A stretch of DNA of 64,000 nt from Phellopilus nigrolimitatus (Eukaryota > Basidiomycota > Agaricomycetes > Hymenochaetales > Hymenochaetaceae), in NCBI GenBank assembly GCA_021029095.1, contig JAJOHG010000127.1:1-64000 (forward strand), given 5' to 3'. Positions 42,399-52,334 of the stretch are shown one piece after another. The position numbers were made by a program, and so were the translations under genes. The notes under the pieces were generated by a model, which was not told the origin of the DNA, did not search any database, and saw nothing but the letters and a program-made list of their open reading frames with translations. Positions within the stretch are counted from its first letter, which is position 1; each line of letters opens with the position of its first letter.

Positions 42399-43556
42399 TC
42401 AATTTCTAAACCCGCCCGTATTCTCTATAGTGAGGGAGATTCTTCTTCGGCTGCAAATTTCTTCAAGCGACTCCAACGCTGCTGGGAACGCGTCAATCAG
42501 CTCTGGATCGAGGAACGAAACGGGCGATAAAACATCAAGAAATTTGAGTTCCGGAAGGAAGTCGCCTGATCCTGTCCCCGCCTTGAATAAGTTCACCAGC
42601 TGTTCGACCTGCTGGGGGTGCACATAATAGATCAGCTCTTCCAGAGAATCCATAGTCTCCAAGAATCTCGGATGCACGTCGGTCCCGCTGCAGATGAGAT
42701 AGCGAAGGTTTCGTAAAGGTGGGAAGTACCGGATGTCGTGGATCTGTTTCTTCAGGATATCCAAATTCAAGCGGATGAGAGTCTCCGACCACGTATGCAG
42801 GCATGCGATATCAACGGAACCATTGTGTGTTGCGATATCAACTTCTTCGACAGACGGCGCCATCTTCGCCAAGATGCACGCTATGTTGAGACCCTGCACC
42901 TTAACGCGACGCAGCGCCAGACAACGTACAGGTGTCTCAGGTGGGAAATCAAATGGATATTCGAGAGCGATCCCGTTTACGAGCGAAAACTCCTCGAGGT
43001 CCGGCCAGTTCTCCAACAACGCCAGCGTCTTTTCCGGAGAGCAAAGCATGTCAATCTGCCGTATCCAGTTATGACAATTTTCCGAGTAGAGGCGAAAATG
43101 CTTCAGCGACCGCTCGGCCAACGCGTGCCTTAAACTTTCTATTAAGGTCGTGTCGAGTGTCTGCCAATCTTCGCCCAACCGACTAATACTGAGGTGCGTA
43201 AGGTTCGAGGATAGGGAAATGATCTGCGTGATTGTACGAACGGACTCGTCCCATAAGCACTTGGATTCGAAAGTAACGAAACACACGAGGCCCGCAAGGC
43301 GGCTGTTCTGCGAAAGTGTAGCGCAAAGAAGCGCCGCAACATCTGCGCTATCCTCGCAACTTTCTGAGATATATATTGACCTATAGAGTTGCCGTTCTCC
43401 ATACTCCTGCCATCCCTTGCAGACGAGGAGAAGAGGGGCAAGATCGGAGCGGCGATGAGAATTGGGAAACGTGTACGGACCACCGAGATATAGCTGGATG
43501 ATGTTCTCCGTTATCTCGAACGGAAGCGGCGGCGTACGCGGCTCTGTGCTAGCCAT
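42399..43556 (-). CDS. F-box protein, array copy 5
   Basis: Intronless, 385 aa. F-box LPFEITENIIQLYLGG, SDLAPLLLVCKGW. The middle segment ISLSSNLTHLSISRLGEDWQ is shared with the copy at 54522. The region before the end is shorter than in its relatives (LKFLDVLSPVSFLDPEL then DAFPAALESLEEIC), and the signature is ICSRRRISLTI. Start codon context CATC-ATGGCTAGC is shared by most copies. Intact. Confidence 0.85.
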   Translation of the reverse strand: MASTEPRTPPLPFEITENIIQLYLGGPYTFPNSHRRSDLAPLLLVCKGWQEYGERQLYRSIYISESCEDSADVAALLCATLSQNSRLAGLVCFVTFESKCLWDESVRTITQIISLSSNLTHLSISRLGEDWQTLDTTLIESLRHALAERSLKHFRLYSENCHNWIRQIDMLCSPEKTLALLENWPDLEEFSLVNGIALEYPFDFPPETPVRCLALRRVKVQGLNIACILAKMAPSVEEVDIATHNGSVDIACLHTWSETLIRLNLDILKKQIHDIRYFPPLRNLRYLICSGTDVHPRFLETMDSLEELIYYVHPQQVEQLVNLFKAGTGSGDFLPELKFLDVLSPVSFLDPELIDAFPAALESLEEICSRRRISLTIENTGGFRN

Positions 43557-43692
43557 GATGGCCTAACTGGCGACATATCGATATAATTAAGCACCACAAA
43601 AGTGTACTCGCTAGAGCATCAACAGGAGGACACACCTGGGTTTCGAGAGAGGAGGTCACCGCGAGAGCCTCGTCCGAGTTTCTGCGTGACTA

Positions 43693-44289
43693 CGGTGCAT
43701 AAAGGCATGAAGCATCAATTGTCTGGAGGCCGGAATTTTGCGAATTTTGGATTTCTTTTTTAGTTTCGCTAATAGAAGTAAGCAAAATACGCAATTTCTC
43801 GCAATTTCCCGGTTTTTTGGGGATGTTTCAAAATTTTCTGAGAAAAAAAATTAAATTAAATTAAATTAAATTAAAATAATAGCAAATCACGTGTTACATC
43901 TGTTTGTCAGGGAGTCCGCAAGTTTATCCTGGAATATTTCTACTCTCCTATGCTGAAATGTGCAAGAAGAAATGTCAGATACTGACTGGCTAATGCGAAA
44001 TGGTCATCCGAAATGCCGGACTTAATTTAGATTTGGGCGCTTATCTTATATAATAACCTAAATTAGGCAATTTTAAACGCATTTTAATCATTATTATTAT
44101 TTGTTTCAAATTTTCAGTGGTCGAAGAAGAAAAAGTCGACAATTGAGAAATCTACGATACAAGATCTGTAGACACGCATGGCCTCTAACCAATGCGTATA
44201 AATAAATAGGCCATAGATAAATGTGGCAAATATAGATAGAAAAGTACTTCGGACCTTTCCGGCTTGTTGACTTATGCCTTTATGCACTG
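43693..44289. mobile_element. TA-flanked MITE-like element, 597 bp
   Basis: Imperfect ends CGGTGCATAAAGGCAT (43693-43708) and, reversed, CAGTGCATAAAGGCAT (44274-44289), each next to TA (43691-43692, 44290-44291). Removing it joins TTTCTGCGTGACTA to GGCGTTTTGAAGGCAC, matching the uninterrupted F-box upstream DNA at 33500, 51920 and 55830. The interior is AT-rich with a (TTAAA)n tract at about 43850-43876 and no gene. Confidence 0.78.
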
Positions 44290-44291
44290 TA

Positions 44292-45156
44292 GGCGTTTTG
44301 AAGGCACGGATCGCTCGCGGTGCAAACGTAGACTGTCACAGTGTCAGATGGCACGCGGCGTTAGAAATGCTGATTAGTCATTGTTACTCATGTTGCCTGC
44401 CGCTCAGCGAAGCGGGTACAATTCTAGAAAATCTCGGAATAGCCAAGCCTGGACCACATCGTGCGATTCATATAGGGTCAGCTCAAAACTCTTTCGTCAT
44501 ATTGCAGGAACGTTTTTTATCATATAACTGTGTCTTGTGGCGCGTATTATATAACGAAAGCGACCCTCTGAACAAATTGCACTACCAAGCGCAAGAAGTC
44601 GAGAGCGCTGCCTTCGTGGGACACGTATCGTCCACTGGGCTCGCCGCTCGTCCTTGGAATTTTTGACCAGTAGTGAGGAAGGTGGCAGATTGCAAAAGAT
44701 AGTCGGGCAGCCAGCATCCGAAAAACTATTTCTTCGAAAATTTCATTCATTCGTATTATTCGCCGATACAATGCTTCATTGCATCCTTTCTCTTGATGAC
44801 CGATATTTTAATTCACCTTCATTTTTTTTTCATGCAGTGGCTTCGGTTCAGGGCACTAGAAAGGGTTTATCGTCCCATAAACACCCAAGACAATCAAGTT
44901 CCTTGTACAATTTTACAATACAGACTTCTTGCGAGCACAATCGATTGTGAGAAAAACGCATGGATACCATTCAGTACGACAAAGGAGGAGAGGCGACACG
45001 AATTTAAGAAGAACGGAAACACTGATTTCAATTCCGATCAGTCCCAGTATTTTTCGCAATTGTAAATTACAATTGCGAAAGCAAATTTGTTTCGCAATTT
45101 GAAAGGACACTGAGATTCGAGCACTACACAACAGAGCAAGATCCAATTCAATCACG
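44292..45156. other. Array spacer with no recognisable gene
   Basis: The first 300 bp are F-box upstream and spacer DNA shared with the previous unit. From about 44640 to 45060 the sequence has no match elsewhere in the window and no convincing gene. CGCAATTG / CAATTGCG at 45055-45076 form a perfect small palindrome. Confidence 0.5.
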
Positions 45157-45384
45157 ATATTCTTGACAGTCGTCCACACTGAAGGAGATGCTCCTTCGAG
45201 CGCAGATTTTTCCAAGCGACTTCGATGCTGCTCGCGAGGGTTCCACCCCATTCGTCGTATTCGTCTTGGGAGAATCTCAGCTCTGGATCGAGGAGAACGG
45301 TCAAACGAAAATGAAGCACTTTGGGTGCCGGAAGGAAGTCGCCCGATCCTGTCCCTTCCCTGAAACAATTCACTAGTTGTTCCG
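45157..45384 (-). pseudogene. F-box 3'-end fragment fused to a Ser-rich pseudogene
   Basis: Encodes the last ~75 residues of the F-box family (EQLVNCFREGTGSGDFLP, then after DEYDEW a one-base shift, and IS.SV-type end). It is most like copy 4. Upstream of EQLVNCF the sequence changes abruptly, at about 45385, to the cytoplasmic-tail part of a Ser-rich pseudogene. It therefore lacks the F-box and is non-functional. Confidence 0.8.
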
Positions 45385-46955
45385 GTGCTAGGAAGAAACA
45401 CAAACAGGCGCCAGCTCGGGTCGGCGGGAGGCGCACCCAGCAGACCGATGCCGCACCCCTCGTTCTCGACGCTCCTCTTCTTGCCGGCGCGGCCTGCGCC
45501 CCGTCCCACGAACAGCGCGGGAGAGATCACGACCACCGCATCCCAGAACGAATCCGCCGCCGCCCGATGAGGCGGGGTCTGCGAACGGGTCGCGCGGTGC
45601 CGAGTCGGCGGTGCTGGAGAAGGACGCGTGCAGTGACGGGGAGCTGAGCCCGGCGATGGGTGGGAGGTGCTCGCCCGGGCCATGCACGTCCATGTGCGCA
45701 TTGCACGCGACCTCAGGCATCGCCGGGCCTGTGCGCGGCGCTTCAGGCGGGGATGACCGCGAGCAGCGTGCGCGGGCCGTGGGAGCAGCCTTCGCTTCCA
45801 TCTTCTTTTCCTTCCTTTTTTTTCTTTTCTTTTCCGCGGTGTCCTCCGAGGAACGGCGTGCGCGACGCGGTCGGTGGGCGTGGCACCTGCGTGGCGATCG
45901 CATGAGAGACGAGGAGCGCGAGGCTCCCAATGACTGCGATGACAACCCCGGCGATAGTGCCGCCCGAGACTGGCTAATTGCTGGAAGGCCGTAAGGGTGA
46001 GTAAAATAGAATAGAGAAGAAAAGGGAGGAAGCGCCCCACTGTTGCTCGCCCCGTTCCCAGAGTTATTCGTGATGGTCGGCGACGGTGAAAGGCTCGTTG
46101 CTACGACCGTCGCATGCCAAGAAGTCGTCGCCGTCGTGATCACGCTGTAGTCATTATGGATTTTTCTTTCAATGCGCGCTGAAAGTAGAGTAGAAAGAAG
46201 ATACACCCCTGAGTGTCGTAGGAGGTCACCCGGAGCTCTACACGACGCTTGGGCTTGAGGTCATATCAAGCGGGTCAGCCTCCGTACTGGACGAGGTGGG
46301 GCCGGTGTCCAAGACGTAGATTCCGTTTCGTCCTGCTGAGGGACGCATGTAGTGGTCCCTCCACCGTCTGCAGCAGGCATGCCCGCGGACGCGGGCCCTG
46401 TATCTTCCGGGTCGGCGGACGTCGACACAAACGAAGAGTAGCTCCAGTTAACCCCATCATCCCTGTCGGTTCCACTATCATCTCCGCTATCACCACCGCT
46501 GTCGCCGGGCGCGTCCTGGAACTGCAGTGCGCAGCCGTTCGCAGATTTGCAAGAGCTAACGACGGGCGACGGGGCAAAGCGCCATTGCCACCGCAGACGC
46601 GTCGGAGGATGGCGGCGCCGCCATCGACTCAGGAGAGTTGGTGCTCGTAGAGGACTTTGAATCGGAAGCGCTGGATGGAGCGGGAGAGGCTGGGTCTGAT
46701 GTGCCCGCGCTTGTGGTGGCTCTCAACAGGACCGAGTCGGATGTGCTGAGCTCGAGACGGCTGTCGATGGAGAGCCCGACACCGACGCGAGTAACGAGTT
46801 AGATAGTACCGTCGAAGAGGACGCCGACGAAGCAAGCTAAGAACCAAAACCTGATGTAGCGGAGGAGGCGTAGAGTCCGGTGGTGTTACCGCCGGTTGTG
46901 CTGGAAGATGTGCTGGACCGTGGGCTCGAAAACCGAGATCACGTGGTCGCGGAAT
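45385..46955 (-). pseudogene. Truncated Ser-rich membrane-protein pseudogene 3
   Basis: The most complete of the truncated copies. It retains exon-3-like VVATSLSPSPTITNNSGNG and tail pieces MDVHGPGEHLPPIAGLS and DSAPRDPFADPASSG, with a preserved intron between. Several frameshifts occur, especially after DPFADP. The membrane-segment exon is out of frame. Its tail ends at the chimeric joint near 45385. The 5' truncation lies beside GAGATCACGTGGTCGCGGAA (46937-46956). Confidence 0.75.
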
Positions 46956-47280
46956 GCGAGCCATCGATTCTGCTGAAGTGTTTGCGCAACGAGATGCGTA
47001 CTGCATGGGGTTCCGCATCAAAGCCATTCCCGTTCAACGAAAACACAATGCCGGGGCAGTCTCCGAGACCGGACGGATGAAAGGTCCTCGCCTCGGCGTT
47101 CGCTAACCCTCTGCATCAGTTATCTAAATTCTCGGTACAGTATGAAAAAAAAAAACACAATTGAGAGCTTCGTAACATATATACACAAGTTGCGCGAAAA
47201 TATTCTGAAGACATGGATTAATTGCAAATACGATTCTGAAAAGGACACCAAGACTTGAGCACTAAATCACGAAGCAGGAT

Positions 47281-48423
47281 TCAATTCAACGAATGATATT
47301 CTTCATTGCCCTCTGCACTAAAGGAGATTCTTCTTCGAGTGCAAATTTCTTCAAGCGATTTTAGCACTACTCGCCAGGATTCCACGTAGTCATCGCGTCG
47401 AAGGTATGGACGAAAACGAACCACTTTGAGTGCCGGAAGGAAATCGCCCGATCCCGCCCCTTCCCTGAAACAATTCACAAGCTGTTTGGCCTGCTCTGGA
47501 AGCATGCAGTAGACCAGTTCTTCCAAAGAATCCATGGACTCAAAGCATCTCGGATGCACGACAGGAGCTTCGCAGTAGAAATAGCGAAGTTTACGCAAAG
47601 GTGGGAAGTACCGGATCTCGCCGCTGTCTCCCTGCTCGATATACAATGTCAAGCGGGTGAGAGTCTCCGACCAAGTATGCAGGCATGCGAGGTCCTCCAT
47701 ATCCACGAGATTACCGTGTGTGATATTGGCGTCCTCGACAAACGGTGCCATCTTCGCTACGACGCATGCTATGTTGAGGTCCCTCACTTTAACGCGACGC
47801 AGAGCCAGACAACGCACAGGCGTCTCAGTTGGGAATTCGAACGGATCTTGTGAATCGCTCTTGCAAAGGATCGAAACTCCCTCAAGGTCCGGCCAGTTTG
47901 CCATCAACGCTAGCGTCTCTTTCGGAGAGTAAAGCGGGTCGGACTGACTAAACCAGTGAAGCTGAAAATGCTTCAGCGACCGCTTGGTCAGCGCGTGCCT
48001 TAAACGTTCTGCAGCCAGAGAGTCGATGTGCTTTTGAAGACCATCCATGCAGAGGTGCGTGAGGTTCGAGGACAGGGATATTATCTGCGTGATTGCACGA
48101 ACGTGCTCGTCCCCAAAGCACTCCGTCTCAAAAATAAAGAAGCGCACGAGGTTCGCAAGACGGCTGTTTTGCAAGAGTGTCTCGCTAAGAAGCTTTATAC
48201 CAACAGCTTCGCTATCATCGCTATCCTCTATAATTGATATTGACCTGTAAAGCTGGCGTTCTCCGTACTCATGCCATGCCTTGCAGACGAGGAGAAGAGG
48301 TGCGAGGTCTGGGGGGAAATGAGAATCGGGAAACGTGTAGGGACCACCGAGATATAGCTGGATGATGTTCTCCGTTATCTCGAACGGAAGCTGTGCTAGG
48401 CATGATGGCCTAACTAAAGGCAT
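47281..48423 (-). CDS. F-box protein, array copy 6, with relocated start
   Basis: Intronless, 380 aa. F-box LPFEITENIIQLYLGG, PPDLAPLLLVCKAW; C-terminus ICTRRRISFSAEG. A 17-bp deletion just after the ancestral ATG removes the usual TEPRTPPLP part and puts that ATG out of frame. An ATG 20 bp further upstream, in former 5'-UTR DNA, restores the frame and gives MPLVRPSCLAQLPFEI. The F-box itself is untouched, so the protein may still be made if translation starts there. Confidence 0.75.
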   Translation of the reverse strand: MPLVRPSCLAQLPFEITENIIQLYLGGPYTFPDSHFPPDLAPLLLVCKAWHEYGERQLYRSISIIEDSDDSEAVGIKLLSETLLQNSRLANLVRFFIFETECFGDEHVRAITQIISLSSNLTHLCMDGLQKHIDSLAAERLRHALTKRSLKHFQLHWFSQSDPLYSPKETLALMANWPDLEGVSILCKSDSQDPFEFPTETPVRCLALRRVKVRDLNIACVVAKMAPFVEDANITHGNLVDMEDLACLHTWSETLTRLTLYIEQGDSGEIRYFPPLRKLRYFYCEAPVVHPRCFESMDSLEELVYCMLPEQAKQLVNCFREGAGSGDFLPALKVVRFRPYLRRDDYVESWRVVLKSLEEICTRRRISFSAEGNEEYHSLN

Positions 48424-48752
48424 TTCGGCAGTGTTATTCGCCGCAAGTATACTTGTTGAGCATCAACAGGAGGACACACCTGGATTCCGAGACGAATACA
48501 CCAGGAGGAAGTCCGTCTAAGTTCTATCGTATCATGCTCGTTTCATCACGTGATATGTAACTGAGTCAGCAACTCGCGACGCACCTCTCTTCACTTGAGT
48601 TCACTTCATGTGTTTCCAGCTTAAATTTTATTCTATTACTCCCTCCTTCCTTCAGCTCAACGAAAAGGCTCGGACCGCGCTGCCCGTCTTTCAAGACTGC
48701 TGCGAGCGAATGATTTGCTGCCATGTCCCCTGCCGATTCTAGACAGGAAAAT
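48424..48752. other. F-box 6 upstream region
   Basis: Conserved upstream block with the probable 5'-UTR intron, then a segment (about 48540-48752) that also occurs upstream of copy 9 (57725-57945), including TTTCATCACGTGATA and GAAGGCTCGGACCGCGCT-like sequence. Homology breaks at about 48752, where hAT-derived DNA begins. Confidence 0.5.
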
Positions 48753-48873
48753 AATCAGTACCTTACCGTATGCCCATGAAAACATAAATACGGACCATAT
48801 TGATAATGAACGCACCAGTATACGGTTTGCAAAAGGAAGTAAATACCAGTATAGGGTACGTTGCGGAGCCCTA
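48753..48873 (-). mobile_element. Lone hAT left end (truncated element)
   Basis: Reversed, this reads TAGGGCTCCGCAACGTAC and then a degraded version of the first ~120 bp of the hAT elements at 21371 and 41264. The other end is missing. An older, decayed member of the same family. Confidence 0.75.
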
Positions 48874-48976
48874 ATAACAGGCATGTATTAATGAGTTTAT
48901 AGACATCTGAATGAAAAATTGCACGATGTCAACGCATGCATTCGACATTGGATGACTTCCCGTTGATTCGAAATGG

Positions 48977-49026
<50 letters not shown>
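48977..49026. repeat. (A)50 homopolymer
   Basis: Fifty adenines followed by an A-rich CAAACAAAAAAAAAAC. No coding or retroelement sequence that would explain it as a poly(A) tail is seen upstream. Confidence 0.9.
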
Positions 49027-49027
<1 letters not shown>

Positions 49028-49238
49028 AAACAAAAAAAAAACTAAATCGGAAGCTTTATGTGACCGCGAGATGTTCCTGGTGAGTAAACTTATTCCTGGG
49101 TTAAAACCGTAGGCCGGTCAAATAATTAAATGTACATATCCGAATTTTCTAAAAATAGTTAAGATCTCCGTCCAAATCGGTATTTAGTTTCTCGCGCCAC
49201 CTGCCACTCGCTGGCAACAGCCTCAGCATCAATTATTA

Positions 49239-50488
49239 CTGTGCTTTTCATATATAATGACAGTTTCGAATGAAACGAATGAAGTTTGGCCCCTGAGACC
49301 CCGCAAACCCCTGTCCTAATTAGGCTGCCGCGTCGTGCCAGTGCATATAGCGCGTCTCGTTGGTCTCGACGCGTCGCATTTCATCCCACCGCCGCCATTG
49401 CTTTCAATGACGCAACCTCGCTACATGTAATCTGATCTACTTTTCTGTAACTACTACTCCTTGTCAAATATATCTTGTTTCTCTCCTTTCTGTAACTTAC
49501 TGCTATACTATCATTCTTATAAATCGAGACAAAGTCGATGTTTGCCGCGAATCTTCTTGCAAGATATGGCGAGAAGACAATAGTGTCGTGTATACATTTT
49601 TGCTATCTACTAATTTGTACACCGACGGCGAACAGCCGATTGCGAAAATAGAGTATCGCGCATGCGCTACCGTTGCAGGGCGCCTCGAGCTTTTCGCGAC
49701 AGTCATAGCAGTCGTGCTGTTCCCTGCAGTGGAAAATGCGGGAGCTGCCTTAGTCGTGATGCTCTTTACCTCATGTTCGGCTTGCGTTCGATTGAAGGGC
49801 TGGACTCCCAGCTCCATGACAATCGTGATATATGGCCGACCATCCGCATTTGTGTTCAGACTGTTAGCGGGCTGCGTCGAGAAAAAGCCGATGTCCCGTT
49901 CGTCAATCTCAGTTCTGACTTTCGTCTCGGCCGATACTTGATGGACAAGGATACCGGCCATGAAGTTCTCCTCGAGTTTCTCGTCGCGCAAGATGAAGGG
50001 GCTATATATGCTCGCCTCCCTTGACCAGAACTGCATTGGAACGTCATCGCATGAGCTGCCGCTGCCAAAACTGCCTCTGTAGATATGGCCGACGAGTTCC
50101 CTGCGCGCTGGAAGTGTGTAAAGCGTACCCAGGCGCGCTCGAACGCCTGCCCGAAAGTCTGTCCCGCACGCGGCGAGGGTGCCGAGGAAGGCCGCGCGCG
50201 CGACGTGCAGGGACGCTGGGAGTGTCGGAAAAGCAGTAATTTTTTGTCTTCCAGCAAGAACGGTAGTAGGTATAGCGAGAAGAAAGAAAAATTAGCTCAG
50301 GTTACACGTAGCGAGGTTGCGTCTTTGAAAGCAATGGCGGCGGTGGGATGAAATGCGACGCGTCGAGACCAACGCGCTATATGCACTGGCACGACGCGGC
50401 AGCCTAATTAGGACAGGGGTTTGCGGGGTCTCAGGGGCCAAACTTCATTCGTTTCATTCGAAACTGTCATTATATATGAAAAGCACAG
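49239..50488. mobile_element. TA-flanked element with ~200-bp inverted repeats
   Basis: About 200 bp at 49239-49441 are repeated in reverse, almost without change, at about 50290-50488 (ends CTGTGCTTTTCATATATAAT). TA lies on both sides (49237-49238, 50489-50490). Joining the flanks gives CCTCAGCATCAATTATTAAAG, matching the uninterrupted array sequence at about 47112-47135. The near-identity of the arms implies recent movement. The ~850-bp interior carries an unidentified minus-strand reading frame and no transposase. Confidence 0.85.
49503..50225 (-). CDS. Unidentified reading frame carried by the long-TIR element
   Basis: An open frame of about 240 codons runs without a stop from near 50225 to the stop at 49503. 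It includes LGTLYTLPARREL, HIYRGSFGSGSSCDDVPMQF, FMAGILVHQ, and near the end HARYSIFAIGCSPSVYKLV and LLSSRHILQ. No ATG opens the frame until the Met at 50034-50036, so the 5' end may be an exon joined at a CAG acceptor near 50220, or the gene may be a captured 3' fragment. I do not recognise it. The low-complexity Ser/Thr part in the middle suggests a linker. Confidence 0.5.
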   Translation of the reverse strand, partial: TLPASLHVARAAFLGTLAACGTDFRAGVRARLGTLYTLPARRELVGHIYRGSFGSGSSCDDVPMQFWSREASIYSPFILRDEKLEENFMAGILVHQVSAETKVRTEIDERDIGFFSTQPANSLNTNADGRPYITIVMELGVQPFNRTQAEHEVKSITTKAAPAFSTAGNSTTAMTVAKSSRRPATVAHARYSIFAIGCSPSVYKLVDSKNVYTTLLSSRHILQEDSRQTSTLSRFIRMIV

Positions 50489-50643
50489 TAAAGATTTCTG
50501 TCCAGTACGAAATAACACAATCGAGAGCTTCGTAACATACGTACATAGATTGCGCGAAAGTATTCTGAACACACGTGGATTAATCGCAAGCACGATTTTC
50601 GAGGAAGACACCGAGTCTCGAGCACTAAACTACACAGCACGAT

Positions 50644-51804
50644 TCAACTCAACCAACAATATCCTTCGTCATCGTATGTACTGAAGGAGATGCTTCTTCG
50701 AGTGCAGATTTCTTCAAGCGACTTCAACACTGCCCGCAAGGATTCATCCAAGAAGAAGTATGGACGAAAACAGAGCACTTTGAGTGCCGGAAGGAAATCG
50801 CCAGATCCTGTCCCTAACCTGAAACAATTCACAATCTGTTTGACATGCTTTGCACGCACGCAATAAAACAGTTCCTCCAAAGAATCCATAGACTCCAAGC
50901 ATCTCGGATGCACGTCAGGCCCTTCGCAGCAGAAATAGCGAAGTTTACGCAAAGGCGGGAAGTAGGGCATCTTGTCGCGTAGTTCCACCGCGAAATGCAA
51001 TTTCAAGCGAATCAGAGTCTCCGACCACGTATGCAGGCATACGAGGACATCCATACTCATGATAATTTCGCGGTTTTCGTGGATATCGACGTCCTCGACG
51101 AACGGCGCTATCTTCGCCAAGAAGCATGCTATGTCGAAGCCCTGCACCTGAACGCGACGCAGTGCCAGACAACGGGCAGGTGTCTCAGGTGGGATTTCAA
51201 ACGGATTTCGGTGAGTGCTGTAGTCAATGAGCGAAAACTCCTCGAGGTCCGGCCAGTTCGCCAACAACGCCAAAGTCTCTTTCCGAGAGCAAAGTGTGTC
51301 GGTCCGAGTCCACTTGAAATAACCATTTGCCGAGTAAAGGCGAAAATACCTCGGTGACCGCTCGGCCAGTACGTGCTTTAAGTTTTCTAATACCCGCCAG
51401 TTGATTCTCTGCCAACGATTTCCCAACCGACTAATACTGAGGTGTGTCAGATTCGAGGACAGGGAGATGATTTCCGTGATCGCGAATACGGTACGGACGT
51501 CAAAGCGCGATGACTCAAAAGTAAAGAAGCGCACGAGGTTCGCAAGACGGCTGTTCTGCGAAAATGTAGCGCAAAGAAGCGCCACAGCACCTCCGCTATG
51601 CTCTCTGTCATCTGAGATAAATATTGACCTATAGAGTTGGCGTTCTCCATATTCATGCCATCCTTTGCAGACGAGAATAAGAGGCGCGAGGTCGGAGGGT
51701 CGATGAGAACGGGGAAACGTGTACGGACCACCGAGATATAACTGGATGATGTTCTCCGTTATCTCGACTGGAAGCGGCGGCGTACGCAATTTTGTACTAG
51801 CCAT
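50644..51804 (-). CDS. F-box protein, array copy 7
   Basis: Intronless, 386 aa, starting MASTKLRTPPLPVEI. F-box with ITENIIQLYLGG and SDLAPLILVCKGW. The block SDDREHSGGAVALLCATF and what follows is closest to copy 3. It ends ICTRRSISFSTYD. The long-TIR element sits ~155 bp beyond its 3' end, in shared downstream DNA. Intact. Confidence 0.85.
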   Translation of the reverse strand: MASTKLRTPPLPVEITENIIQLYLGGPYTFPRSHRPSDLAPLILVCKGWHEYGERQLYRSIFISDDREHSGGAVALLCATFSQNSRLANLVRFFTFESSRFDVRTVFAITEIISLSSNLTHLSISRLGNRWQRINWRVLENLKHVLAERSPRYFRLYSANGYFKWTRTDTLCSRKETLALLANWPDLEEFSLIDYSTHRNPFEIPPETPARCLALRRVQVQGFDIACFLAKIAPFVEDVDIHENREIIMSMDVLVCLHTWSETLIRLKLHFAVELRDKMPYFPPLRKLRYFCCEGPDVHPRCLESMDSLEELFYCVRAKHVKQIVNCFRLGTGSGDFLPALKVLCFRPYFFLDESLRAVLKSLEEICTRRSISFSTYDDEGYCWLS

Positions 51805-52334
51805 GATGGCCTAACTAGTTACATTTCGACAGAATTAAGCACCAAGTGTACCTGCTAGAGCATCAACAGGAGGACACACCTGAGTTTCGAGAGAGGAGGA
51901 CACCGCGGGAGCCCTTTTTGAGCTTCTGCGTAACCAGGCGCTGCTCGTTATGAAGGCACGCGGTTCCTGTGAGCGCAAATACTGAAATAGAGAGATGACA
52001 CGCGGCGTATTTGGCCTTAGAGATGCTGATTAGTCATTGTGACTCATGTTGCCGCGGTTTAGTGCCGATTGGACAAGCGCAATGGGCAAGTAGATCGGAC
52101 AGTACTCATAGGTCGAGGGTGTATACTGCTAGTACTCACTGATAGAGAAGAATTTATTGTCTGCAGGCCGAGTAGCTATATGAGAATGGAAGGGACTAAT
52201 AAATATCTATGTGTTCACTGAAATATCTTGTCTACATCTTACGCTGGAATTTCTGTCCAACATAACTAGAGAACGAAATTGCGATTATGAAGTTGACACC
52301 TGATAACGCGTCCGCAAAGGAATGTTCGATTTCT
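51805..52334. other. F-box 7 upstream region
   Basis: Conserved F-box upstream block with the GGACACACCTGAG motif at about 51872, then ~300 bp shared with 56050-56240. No complete gene. The downstream edge is the 3' remnant at 52335. Confidence 0.5.

Noticed and set aside
48874..49026. Poly(A)-tailed retroposon ending at 49026
   Set aside because: No reverse-transcriptase, SINE-like or gene sequence precedes the A tract and no target duplication is visible, so it is listed only as a homopolymer.
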